A stretch of 34,637 bases of DNA from Baffinella frigidus (lineage: Eukaryota > Cryptophyceae > Cryptomonadales > Baffinellaceae). The stretch spans positions 1-34,637 of the forward strand of contig MU647425.1 of NCBI GenBank assembly GCA_026770585.1. Direction: 5' to 3'. A program made the translations under genes and the position numbers. Positions 26,484 through 34,591 of this stretch are shown here, one piece after another. Within the stretch, counting starts at the first letter, position 1. Each line of letters begins with the position of its first letter. The notes under the pieces are model-generated. The model had not been told where the DNA came from, made no database searches, and saw nothing but the letters and a program-made list of their open reading frames with translations.

Positions 26484-26858
26484 ATGCCGTTCACACTCCA
26501 CTCTGTAACCCCACAGACACGCACCCCCGACACGAGGCTTCCGCTTCAGCAGATTTCGATGGCAGACTGCTCTCGGTTGAACGCTATGATCAGCACCAGG
26601 CTGCTGTGCGGTGCGCTTCGTGCATGGAAGAACAAGATCATCACAACCGAACTCGCCAAGAGCTGCGAGCTTTACAACATGCGCGTGCGCATGTTCACTC
26701 CCACCGACCAACCGACACACCCCGTCCCACCGATGGCACCTGCTCGCAACAACAGCAGCACCGAAGGCGCGTCGACGTTGAGTCCGGTGTCGAGTCCGAC
26801 AGCTGGGAACAACCCACGGCGAGTCGCCGTCTTCTCTGGGGAACTGCCGGTGGTGTAG
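26484..26858 (+). CDS. 124-residue protein of unknown function
   Basis: The first ATG is at 26484. The N-terminal ~80 residues contain a helical, likely folded segment (MADCSRLNAMISTRLLCGAL then RAWKNKI). The C-terminal half is Pro/Ser/Thr-rich and probably disordered. No motif is recognised. The 3' flank has a partial duplication (GGTGTAG...GCAGCAGCATCG...TCATGTGT, twice between 26852 and 26950), followed by AATAAA at 26962. Confidence 0.65.
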   Translation: MPFTLHSVTPQTRTPDTRLPLQQISMADCSRLNAMISTRLLCGALRAWKNKIITTELAKSCELYNMRVRMFTPTDQPTHPVPPMAPARNNSSTEGASTLSPVSSPTAGNNPRRVAVFSGELPVV

Positions 26859-26961
26859 ATGGCTTCGGGTCGGGTGCTGCAGCAGCATCGGCTCATGTGT
26901 GGTGAGTGTTTTGGAACGGGTGGTGTAGCAGCAGCATCGAATCATGTGTACTGTGTATTTC

Positions 26962-26967
26962 AATAAA
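26962..26967 (+). terminator. Poly(A) signal AATAAA
   Basis: A canonical hexamer about 100 bp after the stop of the 124-residue gene. Confidence 0.65.
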
Positions 26968-27032
26968 TGTGTTACACATCCACACCCACGTGTCATTACC
27001 CGACTCAAATCAGGGTCTCATAATATTGCTGG

Positions 27033-27809
27033 CTATACCACACCCAAGTAAGCACGAGGAGCGTCGGAGTTCATCGCTTCATACGCGTTCCTGTCTTTTA
27101 TTTGACGTAGCCCAGCATCCCAAGTAGTATATCGATCAGGTTCAACAGTTCTCTGAACCCATGGCGACGATCGCCCTTGATACATGTCCTCCTCCTTCTC
27201 TACACCGACGGAAGCACTTGCAGAATCCGGATACATTGCTATATACGCTTTCCTGGCTTGCATGAGACGTTTCGTACGATCCGAATGGGTAAGTGGGTTG
27301 TATTCAGCCTCTCGCAGAACCTGCTGCTTGTGTAGTTGGTGCATCTTCTTGTACTCTAGAAACTCGGCATACATATCATCGTCGCTTTCAGGCACCATAC
27401 TCGTTCGGGTAGTCTGTGTCGCCAATGTATGATGCACGGCCGGCTTTTCCTGTTTCTTCTGCATAGCTTCTGTCTGGTATGTATGGTGCATGTCCTCTTT
27501 GCTGTGCACAGCGGCCTTCTTTTTCTTTGCCATGATCGCTTTGTATTTTGCATGCAAGTCATCTACCGACGCAGAAGACCGCGACCCAGAAGACCGCGAC
27601 CCAGAAGACCCCGACCCAGAAGACCCCGACCCAGAAGACCTCAACCTCGGGGACGCAGATTGATCACTGGGTGGCTGTGCCACCCTCTTATGGAAAGGCG
27701 AGTACGCACTCGACCTAATATCTTCTTCCGCACAGTCTACATGGAATGCCTTTGCCACCTTCTTGCAAAACAGTGTGGAGTGTATCGATCTGTGCGGACG
27801 CGACACCAT
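27033..27809 (-). CDS. 258-residue charged protein with Ser-Gly/Ser-Arg repeats
   Basis: The first in-frame ATG is at 27809; the frame is open a little further upstream without an ATG. Residues about 57-78 are SSGSGSSGSGSSGSRSSGSR-like, encoded by a 15-bp tandem repeat (about 27578-27645). The rest is hydrophilic and helical (AKYKAIMAKKKKAAVHSKED; DMYAEFLEYKKMHQLHKQQ) with no membrane segment. Function unknown. It lies antisense to sequence just upstream of the recognised terminase exons and may overlap or sit inside an intron of that gene. Confidence 0.65.
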   Translation of the reverse strand: MVSRPHRSIHSTLFCKKVAKAFHVDCAEEDIRSSAYSPFHKRVAQPPSDQSASPRLRSSGSGSSGSGSSGSRSSGSRSSASVDDLHAKYKAIMAKKKKAAVHSKEDMHHTYQTEAMQKKQEKPAVHHTLATQTTRTSMVPESDDDMYAEFLEYKKMHQLHKQQVLREAEYNPLTHSDRTKRLMQARKAYIAMYPDSASASVGVEKEEDMYQGRSSPWVQRTVEPDRYTTWDAGLRQIKDRNAYEAMNSDAPRAYLGVV

Positions 27810-28212
27810 ATCTTCTTCCGTGATAGACTTGAGCCCATATGACAACGCGTTGCGAGCCCTGCGCTTTCTGTGTTGCTGTAAATGGTCAGAAGTGACCGAT
27901 TTCTGATATATGTATTGGAACTACGAATAGCCACCACAAATGAACAAAACTGAACGAACCTCGTGAACCTCTGATGCGAAACAATTGCTATAACCCTCAA
28001 ATCCTGATGAATATCTGACCAACGCTTGGGGTGTAGTGACTAACGTTTTGTTGTGTGGCATGTACCCATTCATCGTTGCTGTATATACAGATCCAGAAGA
28101 CTAAGTGACCTCCAATACCCACCACCCAGTAGACTAGTGATGCATGTTTTGCATGCGGCTGTGCGCTTGGCAACAAAACACGATTGATCTGACTCGTCGT
28201 CTGTGTGCGCAG
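27810..28212. other. Region upstream of the recognised terminase exons
   Basis: No complete gene is assignable. On the plus strand, a protein-like frame runs from about 27736 to a GTAAAT splice-like site at 27878 (including SPYDNALRALRFLCC) and might be an earlier terminase exon. The only other open frame is a 79-codon minus-strand ORF with a hydrophobic stretch that overlaps the Walker B exon, which I do not accept. The sequence ends in a 3' splice site (TGTGCGCAG) at 28212. Confidence 0.35.
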
Positions 28213-30231
28213 AGGAACCGGTGGAGACGTCATCATTTTGGAAGAGGCCGCTTATTGTAATACAATGCCCTAACTCTGAAACCCGTTGTATAAACTATTG
28301 TAGCATTGTGTGTGACATTGTGTTTTGTGGTCGCTAACAACGCATTCCTCGGACAGGTGATCCAGGTATAAAGAGCTGCAACCAGGCTACCCCCATAAAC
28401 CTAACCCATGAACACTAAACACTAAAAGCTGACAACCGTTACTGACTCTCGTATTCGCAATGGCATGCATTTCTCCGTTTTCGTCGCCTTTTCTTTATTT
28501 TTAAAATGCGGACAACTGTTACTGACTCTGGTATCCCCAATGGCATGTACTCCTACGTTTTCATCATTCTTCTTCACTTTCGGAGGGTTTTTCTACGGTA
28601 CTGGGAACTCCGACATAACCCATAAATGTGATTTTGCAACGCCTGTGTATGTATCTAACAATGTTGCCATCCATGTATCTAACACGCAATCCCGACACAG
28701 AGACCGTCGCACCGCTTTTTCTTATCGGACGTAGATCTTTGCTGTGCATTTCGACACTCACAGGCTCTTTTAACTTCTACACACGACTGTTCAAACAGAT
28801 AGACCCCGACACGAACAAGCCAGTGTTCTACCAGATCCAAATCCAATTAGCGTGTCCTGCCTGGTAGTTATCCCCAACCAACAAACCAACGTGTAAACCA
28901 CACACCACCGGCGCCGTTTAAACCACACACCACCGGCGCCGTGTAAACCACACACCACCGGCGCCGTGTAAACCACAAACCAAGCAAATACCAACCCCAA
29001 CACCCGAACCAGCATCGAGGATGGAAAAGCGGAGAAATGTGTGCATCTATTGCATCTTGTGCCAGAATGGCAAAGTTCCACTAGATATACTCGACTCAAG
29101 ACGATCATGCAGGACAGGCCAGACCTAATTCAGTCGGAATTGGCTGGGGTAAACCCATAAACCCGAACAGATAAATTACCCAAACACGCAAATTAGAACC
29201 ACTTGGACCCAAACACGTAAATGATAAACCTTGCACATTGAACAACCACTAGACACAACCCATCAACTATAGACTATAAACAATACACCATTGGCAGTTG
29301 GCCTTTGATGCACAACAAAGCATCTTCCGCAACACGGATATCGACACTATATTTACGCAGGCGTGCTACCCGAGTACAGTCGACGAAGACCTGTACATCG
29401 TCATAGACCCGGTACGTTGTCCCAGTCCCCAATACAATACACATCTGAACAAACACACAACCACCAGACAACTAACACAGACTGCACAAACCAGGCTGCT
29501 GGAGGGCCCTCGAGCGACTATGCGTTTTGCACCTTTACACGCCTGCGCGGGTGTGTGCGGCTCGTTGGCGCAGAAGTGCTATCGGGATGCAAGGAACCGG
29601 CGATGCAATTCGATCATGTTGCAGACCACATCTGTCGACTGCGACAGAATATCAAGTGGATAAATTCGCGTGTCATCGTTCATGTAGAGCGAAACCTTGG
29701 ACATGAAGCGGAACATCACAGGTATGCGTTGAAGGATCTCGCTGGAGTGTTCTTCAGAGAGGACCCCAAGTCTGGAAGGGTCGGTCTGCTCACAGCAAAC
29801 GACATAAAGCATGGTATGGCCACGTTGATGAACATAATGCTTTGCGAGAACCGAATCTGCATTTTGCCAGAAACAGAGCTCGTTTGCCGTAAACAACATG
29901 AGTTTGTTCTTCGACTCCACGAGCAAATGGCCGTGTATTCTTGTAATCCCCAACACCACAACCCCATAGCCTAGCCACAATCACATCCAATAAAGCCAAA
30001 AGACACTGAATCCTAAAGCATAAAGCCTAAAGCCTAAACCCCGACACAGACCAGTTCAAAGATGCAAGCGACACGTTTGGCAAACAGCGAGTAGCGCTCA
30101 CAGGCAAGGTTGGCGGAATGAAAGACGATATCATCATCGCACTGCAACTCGGTATATTCTTCACAGACTGGGACGCAAAGTACGGTCTTCAATGTTACGG
30201 TGAAGGTGGTGATTTGCGTCAATTCAATTAA
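28213..30231 (+). CDS. Large terminase subunit, herpesvirus/mirusvirus type, multi-exon (5' part missing)
   Basis: DNA-packaging motor ATPase/nuclease that drives genome into capsids. Exons inferred from frame and splice sites: 28213-28256, 28357-28365, 28586-28597, 28701-28863, 29013-29148, 29298-29411, 29495-29942 and 30050-30231, giving 368 residues. Seen in order: RGTGGD-type segment (its R completed by the preceding exon) and Walker B VIILEEAAY; CDPG then FFYETVAPL; coupling motif CISTLTG; a CPAC...C.H segment; the RPDLIQSELAG segment; nuclease residues D (IDP at 29406), E (VHVERN at 29687) and DD (KDDIII at 30124). All seven introns are GT-AG and keep one frame to a TAA stop. Spliced terminases are known in herpesviruses. 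The Walker A exon was not found, so the 5' part lies upstream or is lost. Confidence 0.88.
28429..28583 (+). repeat. Tandem duplication of about 75 bp inside a terminase intron
   Basis: 28429-28503 and 28509-28583 align with an offset of 80 bp (shared GACAAC.GTTACTGACTCT and CCGTTTTC/ACGTTTTC). Each copy contains a branch-point-like CTGAC and a pyrimidine tract. Only the second is followed by an AG and the 12-nt exon at 28586. Confidence 0.75.
28891..28980 (+). repeat. 25-bp tandem repeat inside a terminase intron
   Basis: Three full copies (28891-28915, 28916-28940, 28941-28965) and a partial fourth of a unit starting GTGTAAACCACACACCACCG and ending in the palindrome GGCGCC. They fill most of the intron 28864-29012. 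Confidence 0.85.
29989..29994 (+). terminator. AATAAA inside the last terminase intron
   Basis: The hexamer lies in intron 29943-30049, 15 bp after an in-frame stop (29972-29974) that would end an unspliced message. Premature polyadenylation here would make a protein lacking the last nuclease aspartates. Confidence 0.45.
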
Positions 30232-30250
30232 CGGTGCAATGAATACAACA

Positions 30251-30256
30251 TTTATT
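30251..30256 (-). terminator. Poly(A) signal AATAAA
   Basis: TTTATT on the plus strand reads AATAAA on the minus strand, 65 bp past the stop of the 496-residue gene and just beyond the terminase stop on the other strand. Confidence 0.6.
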
Positions 30257-30320
30257 CAGTACAGCACTATGCCCACGTTGCATATTTGACTAACCGTAAC
30301 GACGCAAATGTTGCAAGGAT

Positions 30321-31811
30321 CTATTTCGCTGCATCTGTGCCGTTTTCAGGGCCTCCGTTTGCAACTTTTTCTCTTTGCATCGCATTTCTCTTGATCACGT
30401 ACACGTTTGTACTCATTGCCCACATCCCGGTGACTTGGAAGCGTGAGCCCGTGTTACGCACGCGTTCACCATGCACATCTGACCCGGGGTTGTCCTCCCA
30501 TGGCCTAGCAGGCTCGTCCATAATCTCGCCAGTAGGTAACAAATCCGAATCCGAGAAAGATTCATAGTCGCTGTTTGACGACACGTCACTGGAACGTTCT
30601 GTTGAGATGTGCCGTGGCGGATTGAGATATTCAAACCCATGACTCTTGTGTTGTGTACCACCACCCAGCTGGTGCATGATCCTGAGGCTTTCAGCCCGGA
30701 TACTTTGAATGTCACTTGCTTTCTGTCGGATGCTTTTCGAGCCGATTGGTTCGGTAAGGTGGGCTATCACTGTCTTCGGGATATATGCTGGGTTTCTCGG
30801 TGTGGCAGATAATGCAGCTATTATTGTGGCGGGGGCATCTTTGTATGAAACTTGAAAAGGTTGTATACCTTCGGTAGATGGCTGAACGTGATACATGACG
30901 GGAGTCTTGCTATCGAGCTGTATATCGATTTTTTCATCCATCAACGTGTTCACGTCATTGAAGATGTCCAGAATATGGAGGTCGGTTTGTTCCGACCAAT
31001 TGAGGTGTAGCGTAACTATGAGAACCTTACCAGTATTTTTGGAGATGCATAGGAACTGGTACATTCCAGATCCTAACTCCAGCTGTGAGCTTAGGACCTG
31101 AACGATAGGCGACATCTTTACGTTTCTGACATGATTGAATGTCATATCGTTTGCGTACAAAATAGGTCTCAGTTGCTCCCGTACACGTGTCTGCACGACA
31201 TCGAGGTGTGTAGAGACCTTGTTGTAGAGTTCATCTAAAATCAATTTTCCCATTGGAACTTCCATGGTTGCGACATAGTAGTTGTATGCCTTACCAGGAA
31301 TGTCAACTGAGCAGTTCCATGCATTAGTCACTTTGGTTTCCCGGTTCTTGTTACCATCCAATCGAACCATCGTATCGAATATACGGACCGGGTTCTTCTG
31401 CATTAACATTTTCTCGAAATACAGGTTGACGATGATGTCCGGAGTTCCACTGATGCATGCTGGCCACTCGAACAAATTGCGTGCTTGATAAAGCGGAGTA
31501 TTCGGAGCTTTGGTAATGGATTGAAAGGCTGCGGATGTGGACGATTCAAAAATATCGAAAGGATACGACTCGACCAATTTCATCGCCTTGATGTATTTTA
31601 TAACACGATGGAGACCTTTCAAATCAGTGGCCTGGATATCCTGCATAAGACCGTCACACTCCTCAGCTATTTTGTCAAGTGCTTTGGTGAATGTAGCAGA
31701 CGTTCTAGTATCGTCCAGGGTGTTGTAAGAAATCGCCAACAACGGCTCATAATACGTTGAATAGTGCACATACAGACGCGTGAGCTCCCTAAACATAAAA
31801 ATGGAAGACAT
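30321..31811 (-). CDS. 496-residue protein of unknown function
   Basis: ATG at 31811. Residues 1 to about 360 look like one folded protein of mixed helix and strand, with segments such as FYFEKM-like NLYFEKMLMQKNPVR and YQFLCISKNTGKVLIVTLHL. The C-terminal ~130 residues are Ser/Asp/Pro-rich and disordered (SSDVSSNSDYESFSDSDLL). There is no signal peptide, membrane segment or enzymatic motif. It is convergent with the terminase gene, with their 3' ends 90 bp apart. The location beside the terminase suggests a packaging or capsid role, but that is inference. An in-frame 3' splice-like site (ATATAG) lies just before the ATG, so an upstream exon is possible. Confidence 0.75.
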   Translation of the reverse strand: MSSIFMFRELTRLYVHYSTYYEPLLAISYNTLDDTRTSATFTKALDKIAEECDGLMQDIQATDLKGLHRVIKYIKAMKLVESYPFDIFESSTSAAFQSITKAPNTPLYQARNLFEWPACISGTPDIIVNLYFEKMLMQKNPVRIFDTMVRLDGNKNRETKVTNAWNCSVDIPGKAYNYYVATMEVPMGKLILDELYNKVSTHLDVVQTRVREQLRPILYANDMTFNHVRNVKMSPIVQVLSSQLELGSGMYQFLCISKNTGKVLIVTLHLNWSEQTDLHILDIFNDVNTLMDEKIDIQLDSKTPVMYHVQPSTEGIQPFQVSYKDAPATIIAALSATPRNPAYIPKTVIAHLTEPIGSKSIRQKASDIQSIRAESLRIMHQLGGGTQHKSHGFEYLNPPRHISTERSSDVSSNSDYESFSDSDLLPTGEIMDEPARPWEDNPGSDVHGERVRNTGSRFQVTGMWAMSTNVYVIKRNAMQREKVANGGPENGTDAAK

Positions 31812-31920
31812 GCTCTATATAATCATATATGAAAGGATTTATCAAGATGCTGTCCACGATCTTCACGCACTTGTTGTAATCTCTGTGGGTGTCGTCAAGA
31901 GAGGTGCATATGACACCACC

Positions 31921-32220
31921 TCAGCTATCCTGCGCGTATTTGCTTGTATGCTTATAGACATCCACAGCTTGCGTGGATACATATGCGGTAGATTTCTTTG
32001 ATTCCACGTCGTTTTTGTGTACTTTACCTACCAGCAATTTCAAGTGTCTGTACAAGACAATCCGGGCGTCTTGTTCGTCTTGGGATTGCACGATGTCGTC
32101 CAAGATTTGTATACATTCACACACCCCATTGATTGTATCCAATAGGTTATGAAATGAGTAATAGAAAGCAGTTTCTTCGATACTGCGCGTGGGGGCAGGA
32201 CTATCTACTTTCGGTGGCAT
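31921..32220 (-). CDS. 99-residue helical protein
   Basis: ATG at 32220, preceded by a good minus-strand TATA sequence (GTATATATAAAC at about 32292-32281). The protein is probably helical throughout (FYYSFHNLLDTINGVCECIQ; DARIVLYRHLKLLVGKVHK) with a basic C-terminus. It lies 110 bp upstream of the 496-residue gene on the same strand. GTAGGTAAAG within its codons at 32031 is a strong 5' splice-like sequence, so it might be the first exon of that gene. Function unknown. Confidence 0.6.
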   Translation of the reverse strand: MPPKVDSPAPTRSIEETAFYYSFHNLLDTINGVCECIQILDDIVQSQDEQDARIVLYRHLKLLVGKVHKNDVESKKSTAYVSTQAVDVYKHTSKYAQDS

Positions 32221-32280
32221 CTTACGATTGTTATCACTTCAGCGACTTGTATGTGTGTGTATACATATGTATGGTATTGT

Positions 32281-32292
32281 GTTTATATATAC
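32281..32292 (-). promoter_or_regulatory. TATA box of the 99-residue gene
   Basis: On the minus strand this reads GTATATATAAAC, about 60 bp upstream of the ATG at 32220, a usual distance for an RNA polymerase II TATA box. Confidence 0.5.
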
Positions 32293-32345
32293 CACAACAT
32301 CGATCAAAGATCCCAGGCCACATGCCTTATGCGGTTTGAACTGTC

Positions 32346-32735
32346 TTAAGATATAAGATAGAGGTCCCTGCACTTGTCGAGCATAGCAGCGCTGCACCAT
32401 GACTCGTCTCGGATCCATGGCATGAGCACGTCGCGGTCGAGGTATAGAAAGAACCTCCTGGCCTTTTCCTTGCCCATACCACGGAGCAGCTGTGCCTTGA
32501 TGCCAGTGATCGTCTTCTCCTTGAGTTGTGTGTCACGTGAGAGCATTGTGAGAAATACCACCATGCAGTCTTCAACGCTGGCTTGACACGTATTCAGCAG
32601 CTTCTGTACACAGTCACGTGTGTCACCAGTCCCCATTGCAGCTACACGCGGCGCAGCCTCTATGATGAGCGATCGCATGAGTACTTCGTTACGGTCGAAC
32701 AAGCACACCATCATGACGTCTCGTTGCTGTTGCAT
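32346..32735 (-). CDS. 129-residue helical protein of unknown function
   Basis: The first in-frame ATG is at 32735. It is an all-helical, charged protein (RNEVLMRSLIIEAAPRVAAM; KEKARRFFLYLDRDVLMPW) with three or four cysteines and no recognised motif. The codon pattern (GC-rich third positions) resembles the better-supported genes. It lies on the same strand as, and upstream of, the 99-residue gene. Confidence 0.65.
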   Translation of the reverse strand: MQQQRDVMMVCLFDRNEVLMRSLIIEAAPRVAAMGTGDTRDCVQKLLNTCQASVEDCMVVFLTMLSRDTQLKEKTITGIKAQLLRGMGKEKARRFFLYLDRDVLMPWIRDESWCSAAMLDKCRDLYLIS

Positions 32736-32856
32736 AGTAAGGCGCAACTAGGGCACAACTTGGGCGCAACTGGGGCGAAACGGGGGTGTCTATATGGGAC
32801 AGAGTCGGGTGCAGAATGTCTGTGTGACGGACTGAAGTCTCCTATTCGTTTTCATC

Positions 32857-32862
32857 TTTATT
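32857..32862 (-). terminator. Poly(A) signal AATAAA
   Basis: TTTATT on the plus strand gives AATAAA on the minus strand, about 44 bp past the stop of the Tyr-Asn-Gly repeat gene. Confidence 0.6.
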
Positions 32863-32905
32863 TTCCATTGTCTGTTACATGTCTACTGAAATTGTAGCAG
32901 TCACG

Positions 32906-33178
32906 TCAGCCGTTGTAGCTGTTGTAGCCGTTGTAGCCGTTGTAGCCGTTGTAGCCGTTGTAGCTATTGTATCTGTTTCCGAAGTCGTCGCGGTTGCAGC
33001 ACTCTTTGCCTTGTAAGTCTAGGTTGTTGAGCGAGTTCATCGCGTCGACTGCGTCGAGCTCGGCAAGTATGCGAGATACTTCAACGAGAGCAGTTACTGT
33101 TGCAATGGCGGCTTTTGTGGTGGCAGTGAGATTGGCCGAAACGACATGGACTGTGCATGCTAACTGCTCGGGTGTCAT
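32906..33178 (-). CDS. 90-residue protein with Tyr-Asn-Gly repeat tail
   Basis: The first ATG is at 33178. The N-terminal ~65 residues are Ala/Val/Leu-rich and helical, probably a self-associating helix (TKAAIATVTALVEVSRILAE). After a short CC-containing link, the last ~20 residues are tandem YNG/YNS units encoded by a 9-bp DNA repeat (GTAGCCGTT on the plus strand). The repeat may mediate multivalent binding. Function unknown. AATAAA follows on the same strand. Confidence 0.65.
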   Translation of the reverse strand: MTPEQLACTVHVVSANLTATTKAAIATVTALVEVSRILAELDAVDAMNSLNNLDLQGKECCNRDDFGNRYNSYNGYNGYNGYNGYNSYNG

Positions 33179-33655
33179 ATGGACAAGAGAGCGTGTCAAC
33201 CTTTCGTGTGTGTTTCGATAGAACTGGGAGAATTCGGATGGTCCAGATACCAGGGGGATGAATGAAAATTAGCCAACGATGGCGGAATGAACAATGAACA
33301 CGATGACGAAATAGATATTAGTCAACGGCGTGACCAGACTGCTACGCACTGACTAAAAGCGACGCAACACATCTCTATAATCAAGTACCCATTGGACATG
33401 CAAACAAAAAAATCCAGTAGTAAACTCTACAACCGCGTACCCATCGAGTAAGTGAAAGAAGAAGCGTAGTAGTCAAGCTCTATAACTGAATATGTATCTG
33501 TTGGACATGGAGTGTTGAAATATGATGTCAATTTGTGTCACTTATTAGTCATCTGTCCTATAGATAGGATGACGCGAATAGAGATATACCATAACATAAC
33601 ACGAACCAAGTTTCGTGACACACTGTAAGCATGGTTTTAACCACTACATGAAACG
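33179..33655. other. Intergenic region with motif copies
   Basis: No gene is seen. TTAGCCAAC lies at 33269-33277 and TTAGTCAAC at 33318-33326. A diverged repeat (TAGTAAACTCTACAACCGCGTACCCATCGAG versus TAGTCAAGCTCTATAACTGAATATGTATCTG) covers about 33417-33505. This is likely the shared control region of the divergent genes on either side. Confidence 0.4.
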
Positions 33656-33693
33656 ATGACGAGCAGCATAATGGTGGAGGAGTTTGCCGCGAC

Positions 33694-33990
33694 ATGCGAG
33701 CTCTCCAACGGGCTGCTGTGGATGCTCAAGCTAAAGCCAAGGTGCTTGGTGCCGAGGCGACTAGAATGATGGCCGAATTCAAGTTAGCTGCTGAGCAGGC
33801 CCATGTCGTGTGTGCCCAAGACACAACCGACAAAGGCGTTTCTGCCATGAAAGTCTTCAAGGAATTCCAGGCAGCTCTTGTGGAAGCGCGCGGTGCGTCG
33901 CTTGCTGTGATCGAACATGCTGAGAAGACTGCGACGGCTGAGACAGACGAGGCGACAGCGGGTGTGGAACATACGGAAGCTGGCGTGTAG
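33694..33990 (+). CDS. 98-residue Ala/Glu-rich helical protein
   Basis: ATG at 33694 is the first in this frame. The product is a nearly continuous amphipathic helix (AAVDAQAKAKVLGAEATRMM; VFKEFQAALVEARGASLAV). An earlier ATG at 33656 opens a different frame that reads protein-like for about 20 codons (VEEFAATCELSNG). It would run into this helix if one base were missing near the GGG at about 33708. The N-terminus is therefore uncertain. No family is recognised. Confidence 0.55.
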   Translation: MRALQRAAVDAQAKAKVLGAEATRMMAEFKLAAEQAHVVCAQDTTDKGVSAMKVFKEFQAALVEARGASLAVIEHAEKTATAETDEATAGVEHTEAGV

Positions 33991-34050
33991 AGATGTGACG
34001 GTGTATACAGCACGACGCATGCCGGCACGAATACTTCCACTGGCACGCGG

Positions 34051-34317
34051 ATGTGTGACGTGTCAACGCTACACATCATTATGTGTGACACGACCACGCA
34101 TACGTTGGACTACAATCATCCGTCCGACAGCTTCTGCATGCCCAACTCGACGAGCATCGATACGGATTCAGACGACAATGACGTGCCCGATCTTGTGAAT
34201 CTGCAGGGAGGTGCATGGGTGTCGTTCAGGACCGGTTTGAAAATATCGAAGTACGGTGAGAAGCCTGCTGCAGTGGAGGCGACGCAGTCGTTGGGACCGA
34301 CGGAAGTTCGCAACTAG
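34051..34317 (+). CDS. 88-residue protein of unknown function
   Basis: ATG at 34051, with a second in-frame Met at 34081. An acidic middle (STSIDTDSDDNDVPDLV) is followed by a Gly/Lys-containing segment (GGAWVSFRTGLKISKYG). There are no cysteine clusters except two near the start. It is small but composition-balanced; it could be a real gene or an exon. Confidence 0.45.
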   Translation: MCDVSTLHIIMCDTTTHTLDYNHPSDSFCMPNSTSIDTDSDDNDVPDLVNLQGGAWVSFRTGLKISKYGEKPAAVEATQSLGPTEVRN

Positions 34318-34533
34318 AGTTGCGACGAGATTCTCCCATGAGAGACACGGGCACTGGTGTGAGTGTGTGTGTCTGTGTATGTGTGAGTAAATGTGACAAC
34401 CGAGCATGTGTCTACAGTGTTCATGGTTCTTAGGTTAACGCATGTTGACTTATGCGGTATATGACCCATGTCCGTCCATTTAAACGAGTAACGTGACCAC
34501 CAAATCGCGATTTCTCAGAAAAGGCATATGGGG

Positions 34534-34579
<46 letters not shown>

Positions 34580-34591
34580 GTTACCACTACA

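Noticed and set aside
27997-28236. A 79-codon minus-strand ORF with a hydrophobic stretch
   Set aside because: It is antisense to the Walker B exon of the terminase and has no promoter or poly(A) signal of its own.
28366-28373. GTATAAAG taken as a TATA box
   Set aside because: It directly follows the 9-nt exon and serves better as a 5' splice site; no gene start lies at the right distance downstream.
28540-28734. A 64-codon plus-strand ORF beginning MACTPTFSSF
   Set aside because: It runs across a terminase intron, the 12-nt exon and the next intron in the wrong frame; the terminase reading explains the conserved residues.
28791-29108. A 105-codon minus-strand ORF rich in Val, Cys and Trp
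   Set aside because: It is produced by the 25-bp tandem repeat and lies antisense to terminase exons.
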